64,000 nucleotides of DNA, taken from contig NW_004450941.1 of NCBI RefSeq assembly GCF_000321225.1, positions 809,645 through 873,644 of the forward strand, given 5' to 3'. The translations under genes and the position numbers were made by a program. Each line of letters begins with the position of its first letter. The stretch's first letter is position 1. The stretch comes from Odobenus rosmarus divergens (taxonomy: Eukaryota > Chordata > Mammalia > Carnivora > Odobenidae). Below, in pieces: positions 1 to 10,090 of this stretch. Under the pieces are notes generated by a model, which saw only the letters and a list, made by a program, of their open reading frames with translations, did no database searches and was not told the DNA's origin.

Positions 1-163
1 AGAAACTCTCTTGTGAACCAAAGGAAAATGCTTTCAAGGTAAGCCTAGTTCCATGTAGTGTCATGTTCTTCGTAAATTGTAAGAAGTGCAGATTACACAG
101 GGCCCTCTTGGATCATGTTTGGTTTTAAGAGGAAGAGAAAAAAGAATCCATAATAACTCTAGC

Positions 164-350
164 TCAGTTTCTCTCAAAATATGGTCCCCGGACCGGAGGC
201 ATCAGCATTACCTGGGAATTTGTTAGAAATGTAGACTCTTGAGCCCCACCTAGACCTACTACATCAGAAACTCTAGGGGTGGAGCCCTCCATTCTGTGTT
301 TTAACAAGACTTCCAGGTGATTCTGAGGTCGAGCTAACACGAGAAAACTA
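164..350 (+). mobile_element. MER5A-like hAT-Charlie MITE
   Basis: The copy shows the family's internal landmarks in order: ATGGTCCCCGGACC, GCATCAGCATTACCTGGGAA, a GCCCCACC block, ACATCAGAAACTCTAGGGG and CCAGGTGATTCTGA. It is non-coding and degraded, with no clear 8-bp target duplication. Family assignment is from memory of the consensus. Confidence 0.75.
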
Positions 351-464
351 GCAATCTAAACAATGATCCTAACTAAGAGGAGATTTGTTTGCCGAAATAC
401 TGACACATGATGATAGTCTATAATTTCCAATCCATTGAAGTCACCATGTCAAGAAAAAGAGCAT

Positions 465-640
465 TGGGTAATGCAAGGGGCACTGGCACGGGAAGCAGCC
501 AGACCGGGAACGAAATGTGAGGCTCCACCACTTGTTAGCTGTGTAACGTTGGGCAATGTTTGCAACATCTCCAAGACCCCGTTTTCTCATTTGTGAAATG
601 AAGTTATTGTACAAGTTGATTTTAAAATTCCCTAAAAGCC
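465..640 (+). mobile_element. MIR SINE
   Basis: The MIR core is readable: CCACTTGTTAGCTGTGTAAC, then TTGGGCAA, then TTTTCTCATTTGTGAAATG. It is ancient and diverged, and the ends are soft. Confidence 0.75.
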
Positions 641-677
641 CTATAATTCTGTGTGTTTCACTGTAGGCAAGTACTCG

Positions 678-860
678 TACATATTTATTGAGTGTCTATC
701 ACAATTGCAGCAAATCTGGAGGATATGAAAGAAGAAAAGATAGCTCCTACTTTCGAGAGGCTAAAAATCCAACCAGGAAATCATGTCACTTACGCATAAA
801 GGGACGAGTAAGGAGTGACATAAAAATATAAGCCTAATCATGGCAAGCTCAACTCAGAAT
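678..860 (-). mobile_element. L2 3'-end fragment
   Basis: Starts with TATTTATTGAGTGTCTAT and continues with a diverged match to the reverse complement of the L2 tail (AGATAGCTCCTACTTTCGAG). Old and weakly bounded. Confidence 0.5.
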
Positions 861-1065
861 TAAGGAAGTCTGCTCTTTCTCTAGAGCTGATTTGAAGGAC
901 ATCCAGAGGATAAGTCTGAGGAGAGCCTTTTTCCCACGAGGCTATGTCACTGTCTCCAGAAAAATCTCGCCAGCCATATCTGGGTAATAGGTAGAAGTTT
1001 AACAGTTTTTGAGCACTTTCTATATACCAGGTATTGTATGTGATTTACATACACATTTTATTTTA

Positions 1066-1272
1066 TTTTATTTTTTTATTATTTTTAAAATATTTTATTT
1101 ATTTATTTGTTAGAGAGAGCACAAGCACACAAGCAGGGGGAGCAGCTGAGGGAGAGGGAGAAGCAGGCTCCCTGCTGAGCAAGAGCCCGATGCGGGACTC
1201 GATCCCAGGACCCTGGGATCACGACCTGAGCCGAAGGCAGATACTTAACTGACTGAGCCATCCAGGCGTCCC
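1066..1272 (-). mobile_element. SINEC (carnivore tRNA-Lys SINE)
   Basis: The T-rich tail lies at the left and the tRNA-like head at the right (ACTGAGCCATCCAGGCGTCC), so the SINE is on the minus strand. A 16-bp target duplication with one mismatch flanks it (1050-1065 and 1273-1288, TACAxATTTTATTTTA). The 72-codon open frame here is only SINE sequence. Confidence 0.95.
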
Positions 1273-1299
1273 TACAAATTTTATTTTAAAGGTGCATGA

Positions 1300-1465
1300 G
1301 AACCCAAGAGTCAGATCCTAAAATCATACCCATTTTACAAATGGGGAAGCCAAGTTTCAGGATTTAAATAACTTACCTAAATGTGCACATCCCAGAGATC
1401 CATTTGGGATTTAATCCCAGGTCTACGGACTTTCAAAGTCCCTTCTTTTCTACTATGTAAGAGTT
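1300..1465 (-). mobile_element. MIR SINE
   Basis: Reverse-complement MIR core: CCATTTTACAAATGGGGAAG, then AACTTACCTAA, then GGATTTAATCCCAGGTCTAC. Lies directly beside the SINE insertion. Confidence 0.7.
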
Positions 1466-2463
1466 CCACTAGAGAGAAGAGGTTAGGTAAGTGTGGTGAG
1501 GCTTGTTATTAAATGAGTGGATACTTCATATAGACAAAAAAGCTATTAATATGTGTGAGAACAATAGAATAGGATTAAAATAGCCAGTAAAGCCCTCTGA
1601 GTTCTAACAGAACTCAAATTGAGAATAGAGCTTGTTCACACTTTTTGCATATGAAAACCGAGCGTGCTCACTACAGTTAGCTATGGGAATTCTGTCATGT
1701 GAGTTTAAGATACTTTCGTTTTGTATTTATGATGTTTTCACAAAAAAGGATCTATTTTATAAAAGTTAAATTAGCAGGCTTAAGCATTCATGCTCTGAGA
1801 TCTTTCAGACCTTCTGTAAAACAAATAACTATTAAATATGGTCCACTAGGGTCCAAAGATCCTGGAAAGAGGATGTATAAGGTTAGACCAATTTAAGATA
1901 CTCTAGGGCTTGTAAGTGGTTCTCACAGGAATTAAACATTTTATATTCTAAAAGGAATATAGACCTTTTTGCTTCCCAAAGATTCAAGGCATTGGTTATT
2001 TGGTTGCTGGGCAATCTCACCAGCAACCAGTTCTTCAAGTAAGTTAATTACTAATGAAGTAAGCTCTGGGAACCCTGAAAAACAGCTTAGCTTTTACTCA
2101 AATAATGTCTTTGGACCAAAACCCATGGGCTATTTTTTTTTTTTTAATAAAAGGAGGGGAGGATCTTATTAAAATCAGTATTTAATCAACCCTTATCATT
2201 CAAGATTTTCCTGACACATTGGGTCATCTTGGACCTTCCATGATGATTTTAAAGCGTTTATCTTTAACCTGCCCTGATAAATTTAGGTACTTCTTCAAAT
2301 GCCTGTTCTGCTTCATGACTAGGTAATTGTCATCACATCAATGGCTGTCTTCTATTTAATTTGGCTAGTGACATCTATTGTTAGGGAAGCGAATTCCTCT
2401 CAGCATGAGTATTTCCCAGCAGTTTAGAAGACATCCAGTTCTGTTCCAGTTGCAGACCTGAAG
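1466..2463. other. No recognised feature
   Basis: AT-rich DNA with short open frames (60-67 codons) that match nothing I know. A T run sits near 2130. I see no gene, promoter or classifiable repeat. Confidence 0.5.
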
Positions 2464-2644
2464 CAGGGGTTCTCATCCCAACTGCACATTGAGTCGTCGA
2501 GGCAATTTTTGAAATATACTGATTTCCAGGTTCAATCCCTAGAGATTCCGATTCAGTTGGTCCTCAGTGTGTCCTAGGCAATGGTACTTTAAAAAAAGCT
2601 GCTCCGGTGATTAAAACATATATGGTCACAGTTGAGAATTACTG
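2464..2644 (+). mobile_element. MER5-like hAT-Charlie MITE
   Basis: Terminal inverted repeats are visible (left CAGGGGTTCTCATCC, right GTTGAGAATTACTG). Internal landmarks are ACTGCACATT, AATATACTGAT and GAGATTCCGATTCAGTTGGT. Length of about 181 bp fits the family. No clean 8-bp duplication remains. Confidence 0.75.
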
Positions 2645-3026
2645 TCTTGAGACTGTGTTGTCATATAAGAAGAAAACTCAGCTCATTAATTCCACAAGGA
2701 TTCCTTTAATTGGGAAGATGCGGGGGACAGAAATTTACCTATGAGCCTTTGTGTAATCTTGACGTCTCTTTGTGAAAGGACATTGTTTATAGGAGCAAAG
2801 TGTTGGAATCAGCCGAAAAGCCTCCCAAAAAGTGAGCAATTAAATAACTGTATATACATACAAATGAATAATGGAAAACTAATAAAGTGTTTTATGAGAT
2901 AAAACAAGAGTTATTTTATGTCACAATAAAGTTTATACATATTCTTGTTAAAAGCATTTGGGCAACATATAAAAGCACACAGAAGAAAATGAAAGTCACA
3001 CACAATGCCACCTAGCCACAGCCTGT
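2645..3026. other. Mostly unclassified, old LINE-like patch
   Basis: About 2945-3026 (AAAAGCACACAGAAGAAAAT and following) resembles an old LINE-derived repeat also seen near 4600 and 14560. The rest shows nothing. Confidence 0.35.
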
Positions 3027-3062
3027 GTTAATCTGGTGACTACGCGTTAATCTGGTGACTAC
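3027..3062. repeat. Two-copy tandem duplication, 19-bp period
   Basis: The 17-mer GTTAATCTGGTGACTAC occurs at 3027-3043 and exactly again at 3046-3062, separated by GC. A third partial echo follows (ATCTTAATCTCC). Confidence 0.9.
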
Positions 3063-3960
3063 CCATCTTAATCTCCCCATTTCTTCCGCTCTTCCTTATT
3101 ATGATGAGGATGGTGACGATGATTATACGTGTATATGTATGCTGCACAACCTTACCTTTATGACCCGGGTTCCCACCAGCCGCCTAAACTGTACCAACAC
3201 CACCTCTGCTCTGTGTCCCTTCAGCCCTGGGGCTGGGAGCAGCTTCGTGCTGTTGCAGATCCCTGCGTGTCTCACTTTCCCAGCTATCCAACACCTTTGT
3301 AACTAATCCCCTGGCTCGGTTTTCTTCAATGTAACCTGACTGACACAAATACATTACCAGAAGGGTATTTTCTGGGTCAAAAGAGATGCATGTTTTAAAA
3401 TAAAGTTTATATTACACAACGAGGAATTGTTTTGCAGCTGGAATGTAAAAATCCATGAGAGAACATGTTTTCCTGGACCCTCCATTCCTGGGATTTATCA
3501 TTCTCTCTAATCTTTGTCAGTTTCAAAGTGTTTCTTTAATTTGCATTTCATTTCCTGTGCTAATCTTTTCCTGATTTGTAGAACTGAATACACTACCAGG
3601 GTAGGACCCCTGCCCTTTTTGTTCCCAATTGCATCCTCAGCACTTGTCTCTGTGGCTGTCAAATGATAAACATTCATTATTAATTGAACAAAGGAAGAAA
3701 TGCATATGAATTTTCTATTCTGTTCCATTGCCAATTAGAACAAGCCTGCTCTATAATGTATTCTATTATTTAATTGGGAAATTCCCCTCTCATTAGTGTT
3801 TATTTTTTGTTCCTCCCAATATTTTCTTGGATGTTCACATTCCATTGAAATAGACTTTAGAAACATTTTTGTTAAGTTCTTCCCTTCACCCCCCCCAGCA
3901 AATATTATTTCCATTGGTACTTTGCTTAAGATAGTATTAAATTTCTAAATTAAATTGGTA
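3063..3960. other. No gene; possible degraded LTR and L2 pieces
   Basis: 3130-3340 has the feel of a decayed LTR-like repeat (ending ACCTGACTGACACAAATACA). 3590-3710 may be a decayed L2 tail. Neither is secure. An 83-codon open frame at 3055-3306 has no recognisable domain. Confidence 0.3.
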
Positions 3961-3976
3961 GAGAATTGACATCTTT

Positions 3977-4135
3977 TTTTAAAGATTTTATTTATTTATA
4001 TGGGGGGCAGAAGGAGAGGGAGAAGCAGACTCCCCGTTGAGCAGGGAACCCGATATGGGGCTGGATCCCAGGACCCCAGGATCATGACCTGAGCCGAAGG
4101 CAGACGCTTAACCGACTGAGCCACCCAGGTGCCCC
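3977..4135 (-). mobile_element. SINEC (carnivore SINE)
   Basis: Reverse-oriented SINE from AAAGATTTTATTTATTTATA to the head CCACCCAGGTGCCCC. A 16-bp target duplication with two mismatches (3961-3976 and 4136-4151, GAxAATTGAxATCTTT) marks both edges. The middle is shorter than usual, lacking the AGCAGGGGGAGC block. Confidence 0.95.
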
Positions 4136-4151
4136 GACAATTGATATCTTT

Positions 4152-4715
4152 AAAATAATTGATCTGTAAACCTCTCTTGTTTAGTCCTTGTTGGTGCTAC
4201 CCTCCTGCCCCATACTCTACCCATTTCTATACCGCTGTCTGCCAAAAGACTGTGCGGTCCAGGCGGACTTACCCTCTGGCTTCTGGTTGGGTTGCCAAGG
4301 GGAAGAACTGACCAAAAAATGCAAGACAGCAAAGCATTTTTCCTTCTAGCTTCCACTTGATTCAATGTCAAGGCTTTAGTGGTTGGGTGTGGCCAGGAAA
4401 GCAGAAGTTCCAACTAAACCATTTTCCATATATAGGTCACTGTCTGCCCTGCATATTTTCCAACAATTTGAGTTACACCTGTCTTTAATGGTCAGTTTTA
4501 AAATAGTGGATATTTCTATTTTAAAATCACCCAGGATCTAACTATTAAAAGCTATTTTTTGAAATGTTGGTGATTTTTTTCCTTGGGATTGTGTTTTATG
4601 TTATATATGTTTACATAGTTTGTAATTCTCTTTTATTCTGGCTTTGCATTATACTGTGAACATTTCTCAATGTCATTACATCTATTCAAGGCTATATGCC
4701 AAATATAATCAGTTA
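4152..4715. other. No gene; possible old LINE patch
   Basis: 4600-4700 (TGTGAACATTTCTCAATGTC) resembles an old LINE-derived repeat. An 87-codon minus-strand frame at 4150-4413 matches nothing I know. Confidence 0.35.
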
Positions 4716-4730
4716 GAAAATGCAATAGAG

Positions 4731-5113
4731 AGCACCTGGGTGGCTCAGTTGGTTAAGCACCTGCCTTTGGTTGGGGTCATGATCCCAGGGTCCTGGGATC
4801 AAGTTCTGCGTCGGGCTCCTTGCAGAGGAGCCCGCTTCACCCTCTGTCTGCTCTGCCTGCTGCTCCCCCTGCTTGTGCTCTCTTCCTCTGTCTGACAAAT
4901 AAAATCTTTTTTTTTTAAAGATTTTATTTATTTGACAGAGAGAGCACAAGCAGAGGGAGAGAGAGGGAGAAGCAGGCTCCCTGCTGAGCAAGGAGCCCGA
5001 TGTGGGACTCGATCCCAGGACCCTGGGATCATGACCCGGGCCGAAGGCAGCTGCTTAACCAACTGAGCCACCCAGGCGTCCTGTGACAGATAAAATCTTA
5101 AAAAAAAAAGAAA
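4731..5113 (+). mobile_element. SINEC, host of a second SINE
   Basis: The head AGCACCTGGGTGGCTCAG starts at 4731 and the tail resumes at about 5100 (poly-A, AAAGAAAA) after an inserted SINE. Its own 15-bp target duplication with two mismatches (4716-4730 and 5114-5128, GAAAATxCAATAGAx) encloses the whole composite, so this SINE landed first. Confidence 0.95.
4909..5083 (-). mobile_element. SINEC nested in the tail of another SINE
   Basis: This minus-strand SINE lies inside the AAATAAAATCTT tail of the plus-strand SINE. The duplicated target is the host's tail (TGACAxATAAAATCTT, 4893-4908 and 5084-5099, one mismatch). The two SINEs form a large inverted repeat. Overlapping open frames of 79-92 codons here are SINE translation. 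Confidence 0.95.
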
Positions 5114-5128
5114 GAAAATACAATAGAA

Positions 5129-5854
5129 AAGTATTCCATCAACTAAAAGAAAATTATAAAAAGACATAGAATTTAATCTAAGATAAAGTATGCAATCTTT
5201 TATTTAAACAACAGACCTTTACCACGGGACATAAAAGGAGCTTAACTAAATGGACTGGAATACCATTAGTTGGGGTACCAGTAAGAAACACAAGGCAGAG
5301 TCAAAGATAATCTAATCAAAGGACCAGTCAGAGTTGTGCACAGGGTTAAGGGAGGCAACAACGAATGTCAAAGTACCCAGGGACTAGCGAAAGTGGGAAG
5401 CCATTACCCTTTCTTGACCTGAGGGCAAAGAGACAAGAACTGTTTTCTCAGAGCCTGGTAAAAGATGGAGCTGGGGAAGACAGGATGTGGTTGTGGAGGA
5501 GGGGAAATTCAGCCACTTCCAGAGACATGAGTTGAATAGAGCTGGTAAAATTATCCAGGATGGCAGCTGACTTTTTGGAGGCTGAGATCATAACTCACCA
5601 CTGGGTATTGTTCACATTGCCGATGGTCAGCATCATGACTATTCACTATGGCTATTTTGGGGGTAGGATGACATGTTTCATTAATCAATGCCACAGAAGG
5701 GTCAATAATAGTGTAGCTAAAATGTTAGGCAACTCCAATTGCTTTCCATGTCAATACATGTATAATTGGTCAAAAATTTAGGATTCTGAATATTTATAAT
5801 CTTGGGTTTTCAATCACAACTTACGATGCAGATTCTTCTGTAACTGAATTCAGA
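5129..5854. other. No gene; LTR-like stretch possible
   Basis: 5290-5560 (AAGGACCAGTCAGAGTTGTG, GTTAAGGGAGGCAACAACGA) reminds me of an old interspersed, possibly LTR, repeat but I cannot name it. 5560-5854 shows nothing. Confidence 0.3.
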
Positions 5855-6050
5855 GAAGTAGTGTAGAGTGGAAATAATGCAGGACTCGGACTTCATGTGC
5901 CCTTTTTACAATGGGTATGATAATATCCAGCGTTCATCCCTCAGAGAGGGATTGTGAGAGTACAATAGGCAGCATGTGTGCCGCTGCTTTCTAAAGTGCT
6001 ATGCAAATGTGTTTTCTAAAGTGCTGCGCAAATGTGGGTAGTAATGACCA
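5855..6050 (+). mobile_element. MIR SINE, diverged
   Basis: A MIR-like 3' half is readable: TACAATGGGTATGATAATA, AGGGATTGTGAGAGT, then CTAAAGTGCTATGCAAATG. It contains a 25-bp-period duplication, 5988-6011 and 6013-6036 (TTTCTAAAGTGCTxxGCAAA). Confidence 0.55.
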
Positions 6051-6355
6051 CACATGAATATTCAAACCACAGTCTACTTGTGTGTTGTCAATTGCTTTAT
6101 GAATTGCTGGTATGAATGCATTCCAGGAGATGATGTTTGGTATGTCTATGCTCGAGTCACAAATTCTTTTGAGGCTATAAAGAAATGTCGTACATGTCTA
6201 CGTTACTGGTAGAACTACACATTGTGGCACAGTCAAAAGTTTTACTTTGCAACATGTTGCTAATTACTTTTTCATACTAAATCCATATGTAAAAAAGGCA
6301 GTTATGTATCCTCGTATCTGATGACTGTGTTAATAACTCACTTTAAAAATATCTA
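6051..6355. other. Nothing recognised
   Basis: AT-rich unique-looking DNA with no open frame of note. Confidence 0.5.
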
Positions 6356-6530
6356 GGGGTGCCTGGGTGGCTCGGTCGGTTAAGTGTCTGACTCTTGATT
6401 TCGGCTCAGGTCATGATCTCAGGGTCGTGAGATTGAGCCCCGCATCGGGCTCCGTGCTGGGCATGGAGCCTGCTTAAGATTCTCTCTCCCTCTCTCTCTG
6501 CCCCTCCCCCCACTCTCTCTCTCAAAAAAA
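6356..6530 (+). mobile_element. SINEC (second carnivore subfamily)
   Basis: Starts GGGGTGCCTGGGTGGCTCGG. This subfamily has GTGTCTGACTCTTGATTTCG and GGGCATGGAGCCTGC, then a CT-rich stretch and an A-rich tail. No convincing target duplication was found. Confidence 0.93.
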
Positions 6531-8399
6531 CCAAAATAGAACAATTGCTTTAAACAATAAATAAAACTATCTAAATAGTAAGACGAATAACAAACGTAAT
6601 GTCTTCTTGTTTGCATTAGCAAAATGAAGACAGCTCTCAAGCACAATGGGCATAGATGCTGCAGAGACCCTGGACCCAGGTAAATACAGACATAAACTAC
6701 ATCTTAAATTGCCTAAATCAGCCACCATTCATCATAATGGTGATTGGCAAGGTGAACTGATGACAGAATGTTTTCCCCTCCCCAGTGCCTACATTTTTTA
6801 GATTTACCTAAAGTTTAAAAAAAAAAAAATCCTAGGAGACAGGCTCACAATAACCACGTTTTGGTTCATTTCACATTTAGGATTTCCACTTTAGATTACA
6901 CATGGCTTGACAAATTGCACTAATTGCGCTCCTCTTAAATGGACAATCAATAGCTGTCAACGATTCACCAAGCCTAAACTAGCACCATCTATTTCGGTGA
7001 GGCTCTGATCAAAATGCCCAGCTTAAGAGCCTTCAATTCCACCTCAAGACTATTTGCTGTACTTAAGCTTTTCAAAATGCACAGCATCCATCATGTGACA
7101 GGTTGACTGAGGTGGGTAATGAAAACATTCCAGAGAATGGGGAAGCTTCTCTCTGTTTTGAGCACAGTCACGAGCTCAGGAAAAGCTTTTAAGTCTCACC
7201 ATGTCATTTTCATGACTTACAATTTGAGGTTTTCAACAGTCAAACATAGACAAGCATATGTCTGGGTATGGAGCACATATAAGTCTGGCCAAAAGCATCC
7301 TTTGATTTGTCATAGCATTGCAATCATTCTTTTGTGCAGCTGACAAAATCTTCTCAAATAGAAATGCAGCATCTTTTAATTGAGTTGGCAGTGGAGACAC
7401 TCAAATTTCTTTTGTCATCTAAATCACTCTGTTTAGCTGGAACCTTTATTGCTACTTCAGAACATCTGGTGCAATTAAAGGATAGCTGTGTCTCCCCTCA
7501 TTTGAATGGCAGAGGAAGGTTAATTTTAACAGGCCCCATAGGCAAAAATCTGTTCTTTGCTGGATTTGAGATAGCTTCATGTTCTAAAGACAGCCTTAAG
7601 AACTGATGGAAAACTATATGGATTAGGACCCATCCTTGCGGCTTACATATGCATGTAACTGCAAGTAGACTGACGTGTAACACCAAGACGTGTGGTCAAA
7701 ATCAAGCCAAACCACAGTGAGCGGTTAGACATGTTGGGCTGTGAGGGAACAGAGGCCATGTGGGGTTGGAATATTCATTGGGAACATACACCCCCAAAGG
7801 AGGCCAGAAGCATCAATCAGACCATCGAATGAAGAGGAGAAAAGTGAAGGGGAAGACCCTCAGAGACAGATTCTTCCCCATAAAGCCTGGAGGATGAGGA
7901 GGAAATTTGGCAACTGAGGAACTTGGAAGAGAGGTCCTCGGACACAGACCCTTGTGGCTGCAGTATTAACTGGATATTGACTGCCATTGACTGGAATCTG
8001 GGGGTCCTGGGGCAGGTATGTCAAATTTCATGGGAATATTGAGTTTTTTACACACAATTTCCTGTCAAATAAGCATCGATTCTGATAAGCTTGTGCAAAG
8101 CATGTCCGCAAAAAGGCTAGCAATACTTTCTGTGCCACATTTGGGGTATTTCAGTAGTGATTACAGAGGAAGGCATCTGCGATAGAAAAGACAGTATTCC
8201 ACAAAAACCAGTTGCAGGCGGAGGGATGAAAGAGTACAATAACCTCGGTGTTATGTCTGTAAATGTTGACAACTCATAACTAAGTCAGGGCAGCTATACC
8301 CCCAAGCCAATACATGTCCTCAGTACAAACACTGTTCTACTTGCTCTATGCTCAAGAGCTAATAACCTCTTGTAAGAATGCCTCTTAATTGTGTAGCAA
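6531..8399. other. Long non-repetitive stretch, no gene called
   Basis: Nearly 1.9 kb without a repeat I recognise. It holds two adjacent open frames (74 and 90 codons, 7119-7343 and 7334-7606, in different frames) with no known domain. Several AT-rich motifs (TTTAATTGAG, GCAATTAAAGG) give 6890-7620 the look of conserved noncoding DNA. A splice-donor-like CAGGTATGT lies at 8013-8021. Confidence 0.4.
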
Positions 8400-8625
8400 C
8401 TTCAAAGCTTTCAAAGTACCTCCAGATATGATTTCATTCAGTCCTCTTGCAAACTCCCCATTAGTGCTCCGGAGAGATCATTATTCCCATTTTACAGATA
8501 AAGCAACTGAGCCTCAAAGAATTTAAATATGTTACTGAAGGTTATCCAGATAGTTAATGAGGGAATGAGGCATTGAAACCAGTTGTTCCAGCGATCAGCC
8601 CCTTTAATTGCAGAGAATGTACTGT
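8400..8625 (-). mobile_element. MIR SINE
   Basis: Reverse-complement MIR: ATTATTCCCATTTTACAGAT, AAGCAACTGAGCCTCAAAGA, then GAGGCATTGAAACCAG. Close to full length. Confidence 0.8.
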
Positions 8626-9502
8626 TGCAAGCCAACACTCCAATACCTCTCCCAGACAGGGGAAGATGATGGGACAAGAAGTTTCATGTTTATTATAAAC
8701 CATTCAGCATTCTAGTCTTTTTCTTCGTGGTTTTATTGATCTGGTAAAATCATCTCTTTCGGAAACAAATGTGGGGTGCCATTTTTGGTTGTACACTCCC
8801 AAGCTGAGGCAGACAATGACAGGATCACTTTGGAATATGGTTTCTTATGTGTAGCATACAATCTTTATTGCCAAATTGCTCTTTAAATTTTCTATGTGCT
8901 GCCAGCCTACAAAATTCCTCTGATATTGGAAATACTAACCTCAGTTATGTGTTTCCACTGATTACTCTGGGACTCCTTTCATACATCTGAAATATAAACC
9001 TCTTGACTTTAACTGCAAAATTTTTCTTTTGTTTCACTCTTTGGATCCCAGGAGATAGGATTCTGAACAAGGTTATTTAAAAACAAAATAAACTTTAGAG
9101 GTAACCAGCTGACTTCTAGGTAGGTATGCTTTGGGGGAGGGGTTGTAAGAAATATTGGGATTATAGAAATGATTCCATCATCCACTTAACTGTAATAGGG
9201 GAGTTGTTTTTCTGCTCGATGGTGAAGTTAAAAGTAACTCATCGAAAGCCTCTGGAGGACATTCTATGAACAAAGGACTAGCAGACCCAACACTGGTCTC
9301 ATCCTCAGACAACTTAGAGCCCAAGAGTTCATATGATCACACCGGAAAAGTCTATGTTTTCAAAATAATCAGCCGTTTTAATTGATCTAATGCTGTTTTA
9401 AGCAGCGGGTCAGTAACTTCTTTAATCCTGAGGGATATAGGCACTGCCTAGGATGGCACCTGGTAGCCAGCGTGAGGCCTAAAAGAAACAATGGAAAACC
9501 AT
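8626..9502. other. No recognised feature
   Basis: No repeat or gene seen. A 62-codon minus-strand frame at 9387-9575 is the complement of the purine tract that follows and is not credible as a protein. Confidence 0.5.
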
Positions 9503-9530
9503 AAGAAGAGAGAGAGAGAGGGAGAGGAAA
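9503..9530 (+). repeat. Pure purine (GA)-rich tract
   Basis: 28 consecutive purines dominated by GA repeats. The strand stays purine-rich to about 9571. It lies immediately upstream of the CpG-rich patch. Confidence 0.9.
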
Positions 9531-9539
9531 CCAGGAGGG

Positions 9540-10090
9540 GTGAGGGAAGACGAGGGACAGGAGAGAAAAGGACACTTAAAGGTGCGGATTCGAAGAAGGG
9601 AGGGCGCATCCTGGGGGCCCGTTGTTCTCAACTATCTGCAGGAGTCACTCCCTCAACCTCCTCCAAGCCTTGGCCGGAACGTCCCCTTGTCATCGAAGCC
9701 TGCCAGGCCCCCGTGAGTGAAAACTACAATATCTGCACTCTCTCCAAACTTGGCATCCCTGTCACTCTCACCCCCTTGTCTCTTTTTTGTTTTCCACAAC
9801 ACTTATCATTTTCTCACAGACGGTGTGTTTTCCTCATTCTTCACATTTACTTTCTGTGACACGCGTCTCCCCGCTAGAGTTGAGGGCGAGGATTTCTGTC
9901 AGTTTGTTAACTGTGTATGCGAGGGGCGCCGAACAATGCCTGGCGGAAGGGGCTACTCTGCGGGAGAGGAAATAATGTGGTTCCGAGCTTGCTCTTCCGT
10001 CTGATTCCGTTGGAATCACCAACAAAGCGACCCCTTAAAATGCAGACTCCTGCCCTTGCATCGCCCGCCGAATCCAATACCAGGAGCACT
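9540..10090. promoter_or_regulatory. CpG-rich patch (weak CpG-island-like)
   Basis: I count about 26 CpG in roughly 540 bp, near 0.7 of expectation for the local base composition, while neighbouring DNA has almost none. The patch overlaps an old L2 tail. No TATA box or coding exon is evident. It could be a hypomethylated regulatory element or promoter, or chance. Confidence 0.4.
9640..9950 (+). mobile_element. L2 3'-region fragment
   Basis: Readable L2 tail elements in order: CCACAACACTTATCATTTTC, CGCTAGAGTTGAGGGCGAGG, then CCGAACAATGCCTGGC. Old by family but unusually rich in CpG. The overlapping 122-, 95-, 80- and 103-codon frames are L2-derived and not genes. Confidence 0.65.

Noticed and set aside
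4731..5083. tRNA genes in the SINE heads
   Set aside because: The heads are tRNA-derived but carry SINE-specific changes and lie in elements with tails and target duplications. The same applies to every other SINEC in the window.
7119..7606. Two adjacent open frames (74 and 90 codons) that might be coding exons
   Set aside because: Different frames, no recognised domain, no clear splice-site pair. Lengths are within chance expectation for AT-rich DNA.
8013..8021. Splice-donor-like CAGGTATGT as the edge of a noncoding exon
   Set aside because: A single 9-base match is expected by chance in 64 kb. No matching acceptor, promoter or polyadenylation signal was found nearby.
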